64,000 nucleotides of DNA, from positions 62,001 to 126,000 of the forward strand of contig WFMF01000096.1 in the NCBI GenBank assembly GCA_011033025.1, in the 5' to 3' direction. Positions within the stretch are counted from its first letter, which is position 1, and the number at the start of each line of letters is the position of its first letter. The notes under the pieces are model-generated. The model worked only from the letters and a program-made list of their open reading frames with translations, did no database searches and was not told where the DNA came from. Shown here in pieces: positions 45,101-60,100 of this stretch. Position numbers and translations under genes: made by a program. The DNA comes from Beroe forskalii. Its lineage: Eukaryota; Ctenophora; Nuda; Beroida; Beroidae.

Positions 45101-48100
45101 CGTTATTATTAAGGCACGAGCGTTCTTAAAGCCCAACTATACTACTATATATAGGTTGTATTTGCCACAGCATATTTGTAAAATGTCGGCGTAAAGTCAA
45201 TAATCAGACTATCAATAATTCAATACTTATGAACGCTTATCGAGGATTTCTATCACAAATCTTGGCAACTAAGAAACATCCTGCACATTTCATACTCAGT
45301 TTTGATACCCAAATCATGGTGGAAACAATATACCGGTCAAATTATGCCGTATTGTTGGACCACATGCACTGCAGTTGACTGATAGTCGCGACAAAAGATG
45401 TGGTATTTTACTCCCAATCGAAACACTCGAGTATTGGTGGAACAATAGGATGCTTTATTACCAGACAAAAACAGTGCCATCAACAGTGAGAGGATGGTTT
45501 GAATCTTTTGAAACGCAAGTTTATCATAGAGCTTTACTGTAAGTCAGTTTATAAACGCAGCAGCTTTTGGTAGTCTCTGAGTCAAAGTCTTGACACCCCA
45601 TAAATAGAGGCATAAGCATCAATCAGCTCTATAAGTGAACGCAAATTGTGATAAATAATCAGCAGTTTTTGGAAATTCTTATTCTTAATTCAGAGCAGAA
45701 TATATCAATATTAAAGTTACCTTCTCCCGAAAGGTATGGAGTAGAGTATCTTGGCTCTGCCCATGGACTTGAGACGGGCAATGGTTTTGAGAGAGTCCAG
45801 GGGAGTTGACAGTAGCATCTGACACATAACCTGCTCTCGCCTGAGGTGAAACGTTAAGATTGATACGCCTGAGATTGAAACGTTGATAATTTGGGGAGTG
45901 AGCAATGGAGTAAGTTCAGCGGCATTTCTGCTGAAGTTAGATAAGTTACCGACTTGTGTCTATCGATAGCCAGGTCTACGGAAAGCAGGCTGGAGTAAAC
46001 ACCATTCATTCCTGAACGCATAGGAATTTTATTTCCATTCAATGCCAATTGCCTCGTCAATGATTAAGGCTTTTGACGGCAAATTATTTATTGAGAATTT
46101 GCCAGGAATTAGATACACGGGAAATGTCATCCGCCCCTCTCATTAACAGAATGTCGTTCTCAAGAATTATGGGAAACGTCAGGCCGCAGTAATTGAGCAA
46201 CTTTTCCTTGACTAATTCTTCTTACAAGTATATCCACATACAACTTTTCAAAGATACTTGCTCCACGTTATAATTGACGGAAGATCTGTTGCTAATTGCT
46301 AATGACAAACCTTCCCTTTCACATAACCTGACCGACTTACTGCGCAGATATTGCCGTAAAGCCGGTACTAATTACTATCACTGGGATTGCTCATTGCTAC
46401 ATTATTAGTATCATTAACGGGCTGCAATTAACATTTACTGAGTCACCGTACCACATACTGTCACTCAGATGCCCACCCGACTTTTATACACGTTTCAGTA
46501 CAATCTATACAAATACACCATACAAACATACCGTATAAAGTGCATTGTCTCTGTGTATAGTTCACCAAAAATAAAAGGAAATTCGCAACACAGTACATGG
46601 TATGATATATACTCCTTTATACTTCAGTTTGGACTGTAGGTGATAAAATTGTCGCAGTACTCTTATTATATACACACGCGGTGTAAAACGATTTGTCAGT
46701 GAAGTGCGTATAATAATAATAATATTCTCCATACAGCAGCTCACTAAGTTTAGTGATATACCAAAGTAGCAGCAGTAGAGAACATTCTACTGGTAATGAG
46801 AAGTATATAGTTGTTATTCTGACATTAGCGTTTTGGTAAGAATTAACGAAAACTTATAACGGAATTCCGTACAATTGCCATTGTATCACGTATAAAAAAT
46901 ACACCTATTCAAAGACATTGTGTACGAAGAATACTGTCAGAAGAATTATATCATTGAGTATTCTTGGTAAGAATTTTGAGTATACATGTCAATGCTGTTA
47001 AAGCGTGAAAAATAATTACAGGAATATTCACGAATTTTCTTTCTTATTATGAAAATTACATTTTCATCTACTGAAGATTTGCACTAGATCCAATCGATTT
47101 TAAACGAATTGATAAATCGAAGAATGTTGAACATTTTCAAACAAAATTCATCTTTAGACATCAAAGGGCCATTGATTTTTTCACCCCCACGGCACCGAAT
47201 AGATTCCGTTAGTCACAAAGCCCTGTATCTAATCTGTGCCCCTAATTTTGCATTGGTACACTGGTACAGTCGCAGAATTTCAATAACCGTCAATTTTAAC
47301 ATAAAGGATTCTTCATATTCTTCTATTAGACGCAAAATTACTAAAGTATGAGTGTCTCAGTGCAAATTGTTTTCGGCTTGAAAAGAAAACCTGTGGCAAG
47401 TTACGACCAAGTTTGGTGGCTGCATGGAATTGCTGTAATCGTAAATGGAATTAGCGGGGTGGAATTAGTGGCACTAACCGCATTATTGTGGTTAGTGTAC
47501 CTGTGGTAGTTGTGCAGAGTGTTACAGGCAACCATTCCGCCAAACGATATTCCGATGATACCGAACTGAAACAGGGTTTGTTAGGAATGTATCATTGATC
47601 ATCCAAGTCTGTAACATGTAAGGGAAAAAGCGAATAGAAGTTTTTGTGCGCCTTCATGATCTCAGAACACCTTAGACTCTCAGAGAACCACAACATGTCA
47701 GAATTAGCTTTATAATAATACCTTCGAATCAGGGTTAGCAGTGATGACAAGATCCAAGAGGTGAGCTAGTCCATCATTAAACCCGGCGCTAAACAGCTTT
47801 GGTGTTTTCATTGCCATTCCGCCCTTGCCACGGTCAGTGAATATCACCGGCCTGAAGACAGCAGTGAGATTGGGTGCTGTTGTGGCTTGCTGATTTCTAA
47901 ATATATTGTGTTTCCAACTTGCAAAATTAAGCAAGCTTGCAACTAATTGTCGTTTTCAATGATAAGTTTATTCATTTTTAATTACCTTGATAATGAATCT
48001 AAATTCATTTTGGACTATTCTTTGAGGAAAATCGCGTGCTCAAATAGGTATGCACTTTTGAATTTAATCAAAAAGCTGACTTGGCTTTGTAACCGGAAAG

Positions 48101-51100
48101 TTATCAGTTTTATCAGTAAGATTTTTTCAGAATGGCGTCTGCTGCTAATTTAGATTGGGTATTACGCCTCTTCTTTGAAAAATTGTGCGACAGCATAAAA
48201 ATTAGTCGCTCCAGGTTCCGTCAAAGGAAGAATAACCTTGCGGATCTCTGTAAACCTTTCAGAACCACAAATCAATATTTTCGAATGCTTTCATGGTAAT
48301 TGAAAAAGGTTACCGCTCCATAATCCATATTCATCGGATTTTCAAACCCATTTTCACTTTATAGGTGCAATTTCCTATCAACTGACTAGACTTAACAAAG
48401 AAAAATATTGAATATTACCAGCCAGAGGAGTGATTTCCTGATAAATTTATCACTAAATTTGTCAGAAAATACTAATAAATTCCATATTTTGAGCATTTCT
48501 ACCATTTTCCAAAGCAGCGATGCATTAAATACTGTAAATATTCGGGATATTGAAATGTCTTTGATTTGAAACATAAGGGACGCCTCTTATCAAGAACCAA
48601 ATGAGAGTACTTAACAGGGCTGTTTAAAAATAGCAGTTATCTAGAAACTAGGATATTCCGCCAAAGAAACAATTACACCGTCATCGACCATGTTAAATGG
48701 GAGCAACATATCGGCACTCCACTGCGACGGCACGCTTTCAAAGGACTTCGGGGGTTTAGTGCCCGATAAAGTGGTACTTGTGAAGATATGAAATTGCAAA
48801 TTAGAGCCATTTCGTGAACATTCAGAAATACGTCGGTATTGCTCCAGAGTGGAGATATAGCTTATCAGTGTGTCAACGCTTGCGGACTTCAAAGAAATTT
48901 GTTTCCCTTTATTACTTTATTAAAGTCAGAACGCATTCTCCCAAGGAAATTCGCTATTGGAGCATCTTTCACGACAAGAATTGAATGATACCAGCTCAAT
49001 AAATGAGAGAAAAGCGTGTTTCTCACACAATTCCTGTGAAAACTTCACAGATCATTATCGAGATGGTTAACACACGCCCACTGTGTATCTCCAATGGTTT
49101 GTATAATTCCCAGTAATTTCCTCTGATATCACAGCTCGAATTACAGGTAAAAGTGAGAGATGTCTAAAGCATGGAAATGGAAGAAACGAGTGTTTAATAT
49201 GAGTCACGAAAGCGTGTAAAGCTTGTGTATGAATTCACAATTGGTACTGGAGTATATCCATCGAAATTTCATGGTTTAGTTAAGTGATAAAGCAGAGAAT
49301 GCAGTAAGAATTATGCAGAAAGTATCAAAATGAAAGAATGACTTAGTAAATTCTGGGTAGTATTTTTCCAACACAGGGGCCAGGGGGGATTGGGCGGATA
49401 TCTCGCAGATTTCTCCCCCGTTTAGGAGTAAAGCAAAGGAATAGCTGATAAGTTGCTGAGTAGAATGTAACTTACCAGACATCGATGTTGAAGAGCAGTT
49501 CGGCTATGTGCTGCACATAGTAACTCCTGTGGTCCCCAATGTAGCCCGGTACTATCAGGAATATCACTTTCTTGCTACCCTCACAGTCAGGTTCCGTGTA
49601 GCTGATCTGGAGAAGGGTAAGGTGGTTAAAAAGACAAGTTTTAGGTGACGTATTTCGTCAATTCGTCAGCAAATAGAGCATGTCTAAGGGAAGGGAAGGG
49701 TAGTTACTAGTTCTTATTCATGAATTTGGGAGGGGTGGTTACAATGGGGCAGGGCGCAGGGGATGGTAACGCAGTCCACAAGTACACGGTTCAGCGGACA
49801 GTATTTTACACAGTACCGCTGGATTAAGGCTTAAATAAGGAATGTAGTGCATGCGTTTAGCATGGGGTATGTGCTACATTGCACTGCGGTGTAGGAACTC
49901 CAGTTCATGCGATGTTCCTTATTGCTGTAGCTACAAAACTAATGCTATGCGACAGTTACAAATTACAATGTAAGGGTTTTCAATGTTACAAGCGTGACCT
50001 TACCAACAACTCAAACGCTATCAGCACCGAATCCTTTGATTTTATGTCGAATCTTCACAGAAAATTTTAACTTATTGGACACACATAAAAACTTTCAAGT
50101 GGCATATCCAATCGTCCTGAGCTAAAGACCTGTAGAGCAGCCTGACCTTGGTAAGTCCCGAATGTATGGGAATCGTTGTGCGATTTGATTCCATCATAAT
50201 ATCGCAGTCTCATCATATATGGTATCAGAGGGTAGGGAGTCTGACACCGATCCATGGACCATAAAATGATAAAACACTTTGGTTTGGGCGATCAGTGGAC
50301 CATGATAACCAGAGCATAAGTCTCCTGTCTTACATTCTTACATTGGTGATGATTGAAGCGCTAAGAATAATAATAATATGTTAAAATTATGCGATATTAT
50401 ACGTGTAACAATTCGGAGGGTTCGGCATAAAAATAATGCGAATAATTAGATAAGTATTCGCTATATTATTATGTTATCGTGAATATTACTCAGAAAGTTT
50501 CACATTCAACTGGTGGTAATAATATTGCGATAAGAATTGGATGGTCCAGTGTCAACATTAACCTACTTGGTACGGCTTCGCTACATGTACCGAATATATG
50601 TGTGCATTATGCAGTCAAGGTATTCTCATCGGTCATATTATATGAAATGCTGAACCCACAGACGTAGGCATCAGGCCGGTTATTGTGAGACTCATGCCAA
50701 CAACACACTCCAACAGACTCCAGCACATTCACATGTTCTGACAGTGTTGGTTGACTGGTTGAATTAATCCTGTTTTGAATAACATTCTCGGGTGGGTTCT
50801 TGGAAAAGGGGCTCATTGCTCCCTCAAATTATCCCAGATTTCATGAAATGATGAGCCCACTGAATTCTCAGTTCACTTGGAACACCTAGAGGGTTCCTTC
50901 TACGTGGGGATGGGTTCCTAATAAACAGAGTCATTCCCGTTTATTCGCATGAATTGACATGCAAATCACTGCAAGAGTCAATAGCAGTCAATATATTCTT
51001 TCTTGTGTCAATAACACCAGACGTCCTGTCACCTGGCAAGTCTTTAGATCCATAATGCATTTCCAAGTCAAAACATGTAACCTCCGCCACGTGCCTTTAA

Positions 51101-54100
51101 TTGGATAATTACAAGATAAGTTTAGCCACTTCTAGAACGATATCTGAATTCTTATCATCGTGTTTGTAAAATTCACCAACAGAATGAAGGTATAAACCTT
51201 TGCGAGTGATGTCAAGATGAAATGACAAAGTGTTAAGTTGGTGACGTTGCCCACACATCTGTAATGTGCTGACTGTATGTAGTGAGGGCGGCACTACTTC
51301 TGTAGGGTGGGGAGTGGGACTGGGGAGGGCCACTAACGTGGGGTGGGCCACTAACGTGCACCAAGCCCACCAAGTCTTACACTGTCTGTACGTAGCTATC
51401 CGCATTATCTCCCTATAATATGTGTAGCTATGACTCTGGCTTTCCTCCGTTGACTTGAAGCAGAAAAACACTGCACAGTCTCTGTGACTGGATGATCTGT
51501 CCGTACACGGAAACGTTGAAATATTTTGTTTGCCGATGAGGCGTAGTCAACTTGTTAGATTATAATTAAATGTTTCAGATAATCATGAAGTAATGCACAT
51601 ACTTATATGTGGAGGTCTACTTATTATTGGTCTGTCTACTTATTATTGGTCTGTGAATCATGAGGTAAACGTAGTGTTCTAATAATGTTTGTCCTGCATA
51701 CCTGCATTCTGCATGATATTACGGATATTATGAGACATGAGAAATAACATGTTTAAATTATGTTGCATATTTCAATTATATATGGAGTAGGGCAGTCGTA
51801 ATTGAATTTGAAATTGAAACGTGAAAATTTTAACATATCAACGTTTTCAGCAAACTGGCAGCATCAACAGGTTAAGATAAATTTTAAAGAATAATTGAAA
51901 ATTTTTTCACAATGGGAAAATGCCTAAAAGTAAAGTATTTGCATTTTATGTGACTTTTTAGCGAATCACTGCATCAGAACGCGAGAATTCGTTCACACTG
52001 CTTTTTTGAGCATTTTATACTGTAGGAAAAACTCATCGCATTTTGAATCAAAATATCTTAGCAGACATAAGTAATTAATAACAAAAAGACTGATAAAAAC
52101 CCCAATATTTTTTGAAACTCCCAGGTCCCCAGGAATATACTGCAAGAATATAGCCATTATCTCATCATAATATGCCCTCTCATCATTTCATTTAGACCAG
52201 TTCAAGTGTTTGATAGTGGTTACGCGAATGAGTATGAAATTTAGAAGTCATGCTTCATTGGACTGCAAGGAACCAAGAGATCCAATAATTCGATTGATGA
52301 TATCTGAATTTACCGATTACATCACTACAGTCAAGAATCAAGATGCTAATTAACAAAGTCATTCTTTAAAAGCTTTGAAATATCTTAACTAGAATCTAGG
52401 TGAAGATTGCAACCTTTGAACTCCGTCTCCAAATATCTTCCATATCCGTAGTTTTCAAAGGAACTACACTGAGACAGGAGCATATACTGCAGTTCAAAGT
52501 TAAAATATTCGTAAGTCTGGCGGGTGAGAAAAGCTCCCGATGTTCCAACTTGTGACAGAGCAGTTAATAATACCTGATAAACCGATGATGTAATGATATG
52601 TAGCATCGTATCCAAGAGGTAGAAGGGTAAAATGATTGCAATAAATGCTTGATTCCCTGACTCAAAAGTAGGCCCAAATTACAAACTATAAGGCAAGATT
52701 TTGTAGATAACTTGCTTTTGTATGGTGACCCATATTTCAATATGTCATCGATGATATTTCAAACCGCTGTAAAGCGATGGTTCATTTCATTGCTTTAATA
52801 ATCCTCGCTTACATAAATAAACCATGGCTGATTCTATGTAGGAAAAATAATTCGTATCTTACAGCCATACCCTTCCTAAAAAATGTAACAAAACCTTAAA
52901 CAATCAACTAATTCGACTTACAATAGAACTCTGGGGTTTCCGAATGGTATTTACCCACGGAAACATATTGTTCCCGTAAAGAAGAGAATGCTTAAAGTGA
53001 AGTAGGAAATACCTGTGATTACGTTAACGCAGGTACTGAAATATTTTACTCCTCCCATCAATGCACTAATAAGCTATCGCAATAACAGCTGGTATTTGGT
53101 AACAATTAATACGGTAGCAACCTCACTATATCGAAAAGGATGGGGGCTTGACAATTGACAGACCGAAGTCGAGCGAATTAACTTGATCCATGATATATTG
53201 CCGGGATAAATAACTTTATTTATACAATGTTCTGTTGGACTGTCCTCAGTGAACGAAATATTACCTTAAAGCAATACAGTACTTATCTTCAGTACTTATG
53301 AAGGTTCGTTCCCAGCAATTTCTGCTCTTAAAATTAAAAACTTCCAAAGTCTCTAGGAAATTTCCAAAATGTATTTCAGACGTCAGACGTCTCTGACATC
53401 AGACGTCAGTGTTTGTTTGGATGATGTCATATGTAATGACTGATGTCAGATTTTCTCATCACCATTTCTCAAACAAGGAGCATATCAGGCTGGTGATGTA
53501 ATGATTCAAATTTTACTCACCACTTAGTAAGTTACCTGTATCCGGAGTTCTGAAGGACTTATTAAAATACAAATCCAGCTGTTTGATAATTAAACATGAC
53601 GTCGTGTTCATATTGGGGATACAGCAACTTCTGCACGATATCCGGTTTAATACCAATCACCATCATATGACAGGTATTGAGGCAGCTGTAGAGAAGTGAA
53701 GAAGTGAATGCAAGGAGAAGACAGATGTAGCCTTACTAGGACTTTAAAACTTAGGTAGTTACAAAGTAAGTATTGACTTTTTGAGATTTGAGAGTGGGCT
53801 CTGGGGGTGGGTAGGAAGGCAAAATGTTCAGCAGTACGTACGAGAGTGCAATAATTGAGTGAATTGTGGTGATTCAGGATTCTTGACTGAAATTAATAAT
53901 TCAGATTGGCAGCCACATAAGGAGCAGTAATTTGTGAGGGCTGAGAGCAAGTTAACATTGAATAAATGAGTAGTGTGTACAGTAACAGTTCTTATCTTAA
54001 TGGTCTACATTTGCAATGATTCACACCTACTTTAGAAATCTAAGAATAGTCCACACTCTTTCAGATAGTATCGTGATTCGTAGAAGTGAAGCGTCTGTAC

Positions 54101-57100
54101 TCTTCCGGGAAATGAAATTATTTTCGGAATAATAACTATTTATCACATTGAGTGTGCGTTTCATTGTATAAAAAGAAACAAAATTAGATCAAACATTACG
54201 CAATTTTGCCTGATTCTGACCGCAAATGAGTCTGGAGAAAGAAATCCTTCCACACACAGATATAAGGATGCGTTGGTACGTGCCAGTGGACAAAGAGTGG
54301 ACACTGTTAGATATTCTTTAAATATTTTCTTGTTGCAAATACCAGTAGGAAGAAGGGAGAGCTAGAAACAAGAAACATTCAACAACTTTATTCTAGTGCT
54401 TCCAATAGAGAAACACTTTTACAGCTCAGGTTTAACGACTGTTGAGTGTAAACTTTCTATCTGCAGGATGTACAGACATTTTGTGCACTTGAAAATTTGT
54501 AGAATGAAATTTTTTGATATTTCACGAAAAATTCCATTATTTTCCACCCTCCAAAACTTCGATCCCCAAATCTATTGCCCCACATAAACATGTCTCGAAA
54601 TTAGGTAAGTAGGTTTGCGGGTAAGTCAATGCATATATATTATGTACCTATGCCGTAAGTGTCCCGTGAACTTGAAATGAATCGTGATACAGCACAAGGT
54701 ATACAGTTTAACATTTGACCAATCCGGGAGCAGAATGTAGTCTCCCCCGAGTGGGATGTATCAATAATAAATGCTTATACAGAATATAGGGAGATATTAG
54801 ATCACCACGTCATTCATTTCACGTGAAAATATGGAGAAAAATGAGTTGTGTCCACGCAGATGGACAAATTCCAAAATATACTTACACAAACTTTACATAT
54901 AAAGACACATTGCTATAAACATAATATCACATGATTTGCAATTTTCCGTCATTCCAAATTTGGGCGAGAAAATGTTATTTTTAAATGTTGCTTTCTTTTC
55001 TTAATTTTTGAAATTCGATTTTTAAAGAAGCAAAGAATGTTGCTTTCTTTCTTCTTTAATTTCTAATTTTTCAATTGTAGAATTATATTCAGTACAAAAT
55101 GCTGCTTACACAGTGGGTCATGTGTAGGAACACTGGAACACGTATAGAAGTGTAAATTAGTGAATACCGACTGGTGCATTGCTTTGCTGATGTAACAATA
55201 AATTCCATCGCATGCGGAGAACAACACATTGGAATGTTTCAGTAGGATGCTTGGAAATGTCATATGTTTCTACAGCTCAACTGAGAGTTAAGTTTGGACA
55301 TGAATGAGAGTATGAATACGTAAACCAAAATAACTTTTCTAACACAGATTGTTGCGTTCAATAGTCGAATAGTTGATGCTATTATCTTATGGTCTGCAGC
55401 AGTTGTATGTGTATTGTGTAATCTTATGGTCGCTATGAGTAACAAAGCTACCTCTTTGAAGTTTGTTGCTTTGACGAAACAGTCACACTTCGGGTGTCAA
55501 CAGCAGTTAGCAGCACAGTAGGTTCATATTCTGTACAAGCTAAAAGGTGCTCTGTGGCAAAGGTTCATGAAACTTTGGCTGGCGTCTGGTCCGCTGGTTA
55601 TGAACAGGGAAAGTCCTTAAGTCGCCGAGGAGTGGTCAGTGGACTGCTGCTTTGTACTGGTATTTTACCATCAACAGGCGGTGGCACTGTAGCATCGCGT
55701 TACTATATTATGTTGAAACATCGAACGTTACTATATTATGCTGACCGTAGCAGCAATATTAACGTTACGTTAATTGTTAAACATGCGATGTCGATACAAA
55801 GTTACAATTCCAGCTGCTGAGTATAATATCACATGGAACAGCGTTTATTACCCCTACTGTAACACACTCATACACAGTCCTTATGACAAGTTACATGTTG
55901 CATAGGCGATGCGAACCCGACGTTTATTTGTAATTTTAAGAAGTGTTAAACTCCTCTATAAACTCCCGTACACTCACAAAACACACTTGTTACACACGCA
56001 CTATAGCCTATCATAGTGTAGTACTACTAGAAGATTATATAGCACCGACAGTAGTGGGTATTACGGCTGAAGTCCCGTATTCAGGGTAAGTTATGGGATA
56101 TATATAAAGCCATGCAGCTGCCACGAGAAAATGTTTCGAAGGAATAAGTCGAGCACTACAGGCACTCACACACACACACACACTCGTTTCACTGCGACTC
56201 TAACACACTGTGAGTTATACTTGGGCAGGTAACATGGGAATTAATGCACTGAATGAGTGATAAAACCTGACAATACCCACGAATACTGAAACAAACCTAC
56301 AATGTCACACTCAGCACACGTGCAGTGGGTTTTATAACGGCGGCCTCAAGGTAGGGGGATTATGGATATATTGCAAGTCTGTGTTATTGAGTGATCAATT
56401 CGTTACAAATGCGCATTATAGTATTCTAAAATAAGGGCTGATGAGAGGCCTGGGAATGTCCAAGTGTATCGTGATAACATGGAATTTAAATCTTAATAAA
56501 AGCCATTTAACATCACGAATCACAATTTAAAGTTTCGAAACACGTTTTCGGGTTTCCAGAACAGACCCATGGACTCATAAACTAAGTTTATTAAACTTAT
56601 GGAAAACCTCGAAATAAGATATATTGCATTTTGAATCTAAACGCATAGTTTACCCATGAGCGAATAATTGATAGGTATTTTAATGTCAAAATGCGTTCAT
56701 GTGGCTTTTTGGACCTATCCACATTGTTGACTTTTTGGTTGGCACAAAGGCCAAAAAGCTAGTCAGCAATGCAGACAGGTTTGTTACAAATTCATGTAAC
56801 AACTATAAGATGAAAAATATAGGATAAAAAAGTTAATTATTCGGTCTTGACCTTTCCTCCACATTCACATTACGCACACTTGTGATGTGTGTTTGTTTCA
56901 AGGTTCAGGGTCGCTGGAAATACAACACCGTGCTGGCGGGGTCTCTTGCCCAAATCCGCGACATGCGTCCCGTATGTAATTATTCTGATTATTCTGAAAC
57001 TTACCGTAATTCTTTGTAACATCAGACCTGAGGTTGTGTGGCAACGTGTCTCTAATTCACCGAAAGTAGCACGGTCCGCAAACTGCCCCCAATATGTTAT

Positions 57101-60100
57101 TCCATGTTATATTGTCCTGTAATTTTCCTGTGTATCTAAATAAATTACATTGTGTGTAACTATTAATAATTCAATAAAACCTTAGAAACGTTTCTCCGAC
57201 CGAGAGAAAGGGGATTCTCAAATTACATTCGCAGCGGGATCCCAAGTTACACTTTTCAGCAACAAATTTAACGCAATCCCTTAATCGCTCAGAATGTTGC
57301 TAGCAATTTTCGATGCCGTGAGCTTGAATTTGACATAAAACTGATTATAGAAATCTGTTAATAACGTTCCCGATACAACACTCGATCTTTCAACTATTTC
57401 GGTTAGTTAGGTTACAAATTGTCGATCAATGTCCTGTACATCCACTATTCAAATCAATCAATCCACTATTCAATTCAACCAGATCCAAAATGTCCATTAT
57501 GTAATGGGAAAGTAGTTAATATTTTCTTTCGGTTGAGCTTGTAATGTTCCAGACATTTGGTAGTTTTGAGAAAGGTAAAGCCGATGTATATTGTTTACCA
57601 ATGATCTAGTCGTTCGAGACATGATCACAATTGCAGATTTTCTGTAATGAGAATAACAGCAAATTAAACTAGGTCATTAGTGACTGACAGTGTCCACCTT
57701 TACAACAAGGTAAATCTGCCTGAATACCGTGAGGTAAATGTGATCTAACACAATATGTCAATATGTATTGTAAGTTTGTAAATAGACTGCACTATTTACT
57801 GAAGGCAAACAGCAAATCCAGTCCGATTTCTGTATGATTTCTGCCTGACTCTATTCCAATTGTTGAGTCTTGAAAAGATGAATGATGTACTGATGAAGTT
57901 GTTTTTATTCATAGTTATTTCGGAAATAAATCCAATTGTGACTATGACCAACTACTTGCATACTCTGGTCGAATATTTTCCGTTGTAGAGTTCTAGGAAC
58001 AAATTGAATAATTGATAGATACAGATAAAGTCCTAAAATACCTTCCCTGTATTCCTGCTGTTTCTGGATTGGATTGAAACCAACTCGACATTACACGTGA
58101 CATGGAAACTACACACGGTGTACTACAAGTTCTACTAGATGCATGTAGTTATAGGGATGATATTATATGTGATTTTGCAGTGCTTGGAGGTGCTAATTGC
58201 TATGAATGTGATGTGTTGTAGTGTCTCGAGTAACTTTAAAATGAGTTACACTAACCATTTACTGAGCAGGTATACGCGCTGCCCACTTCTCAGCCTAGGC
58301 TAAGAAATGGGCAACCACTTCTGCAGAATAGCAGCTTTACCACATGGAATAGGGTAACTATTACCTACTCATACGGCATTAACGTTGCATTGGTGCTGGG
58401 AGAATGAAATTTCCAGAACCAGAAAGAGCCATAATACTGATTGCTGAGAAAAAGTAGAGTGTACAGTGTATGTTCTTAACTATTCTGTTCCAGGCTCATT
58501 ATTTGACTGCTTTGAAATACCCTATTGATCCTTATTTGACCGGTCTATAAGGACAAAAGCAAACGTGGTCCTGACGGCCAAGTGATGAAGTCGTTACTAG
58601 ATAATTTGGTTAACACGACGTATTTACTATTGAGTGTTTAATATTTGGCATAATATGTTGCATATATAACTCCCCCAATATTTGAGTCGAAAGGCTTGAT
58701 AAAAACGTATGATGTCACTCTCAAATCTCGACTGGCTATTATTCGCAAAATAATCAATAGATTTTCTTGAAAGCCTGTAGCAGCACGTTTTGAATCCACA
58801 TAAAAATGCAAAATATCAGGAAATTCCTCATATTCAGCATTTTTATGGACAGGAAACGCTTCATTGATCCGGAAAGGCTAGCTGGTAAAGTGCACCGACT
58901 TGTTACCACCGACGAATCGGCCATAATATTCTTATGACCTAATGAAGTAATAATTTATGACCTAATAATTGTTGCAAAATGGCGCCGTTCGGTAGGTAAT
59001 ATTGTGGTATATCCGCATTATAAAATGTGCAGTGAGAAATAAAAACGTGGACATCTCGTGGTCGTTGATTTGAAGTGTATTAGAATATGTTCATATCACT
59101 GCACCCATATCATTATCGCACTAATTCTGAGATTATCACAAGATAAACAGCGCGGATCCCCTTCAACCAATCATCACATGTCTAAATATCTCCAGAATCC
59201 GTGATAAGAATCCCTCTACAAAGGCTGCCGCCTATCACAGGCACTGCCGCAGTGACAGGCACTGAACTTACGAATTACCGATACACTGTTTGATTTGGAA
59301 GAAAAAGGGGAATGTCCTCCGCAAAGATCAGTAAATCAATCAAGCCGAAAGGATTGAATTGAAGGGAGAAACCTTATCAACCCTCCCCCAAAGTCCGCCC
59401 TTTTCTAGACCGTGAGATGCATCACTGAGGATTATAAAGAAGATTTAGGGCGGTCGAAATACACAGCCTTTACTTCATTACAGTCCAGTTATATTCCACG
59501 AGCAAATGATTGGTAGAAACCCGTGAAATCGTGTTGGAATGTTACAATGAGACGGGGGTTCTAGCAAAAAGGGTTCAGTGAAAGGAATTCTTAAGAAATA
59601 TAAAGATAAAAGTACTAAGGATTGAAGGATAATTCTTGAGATTGAGGAATACTGTGAATATTTAAACATAGCAGTAATTATCTGTTAAACCCACCTCTCC
59701 CCCGTCTGGTAGCGTGAGGACTGTTGTTTTGGTTTTCAAGGAGACTCGACCCACTGACTCGGCTAGTTCTGTAGTCAGCGATTGTAAATCTCTGCAAGGG
59801 AAAGCGGGATAAGATATCGGTATAAATCATAAACTGGGTGGTTGTGCAATTTACAAGCGGTTGAGACGCTTCTATACAGAAAAGACAAGGTATACTCTTA
59901 AATTTTTATAAATCTTTCATGTCAAGCAATGGAAATGATTGCAAGGAATTCTTACGACTGCATAAAGAAGATGCTTGGAAAGAAAACTTCTGAGAGAACT
60001 GAGCAACACTTCTTCATTTTCTGAAGAAAAGTATGATTAAGTTACGTTTTACAGAGTCATGGCTTGATGACTTATACCGTTTTCAAGTGTAGCAGAAAAT

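Noticed and set aside
48641..48892. Open frame with DDGVIVSLAEY resembling the strand before the hydrolase core
   Set aside because: It lies between exons 4 and 5 in the wrong order for the fold, and the true LPDGGE segment was found at 59.7 kb in phase with exon 4.
53560..53690. Exon-like minus segment CLNTCHMMVIGIKPDIVQKL
   Set aside because: It has an acceptor but no good in-phase donor, and the ABHD-like gene joins exon 3 to exon 4 directly; no family similarity.
55494..55820. 108-codon plus-strand frame in the ABHD intron
   Set aside because: No recognisable domain, no splice partners and a composition like surrounding non-coding DNA.
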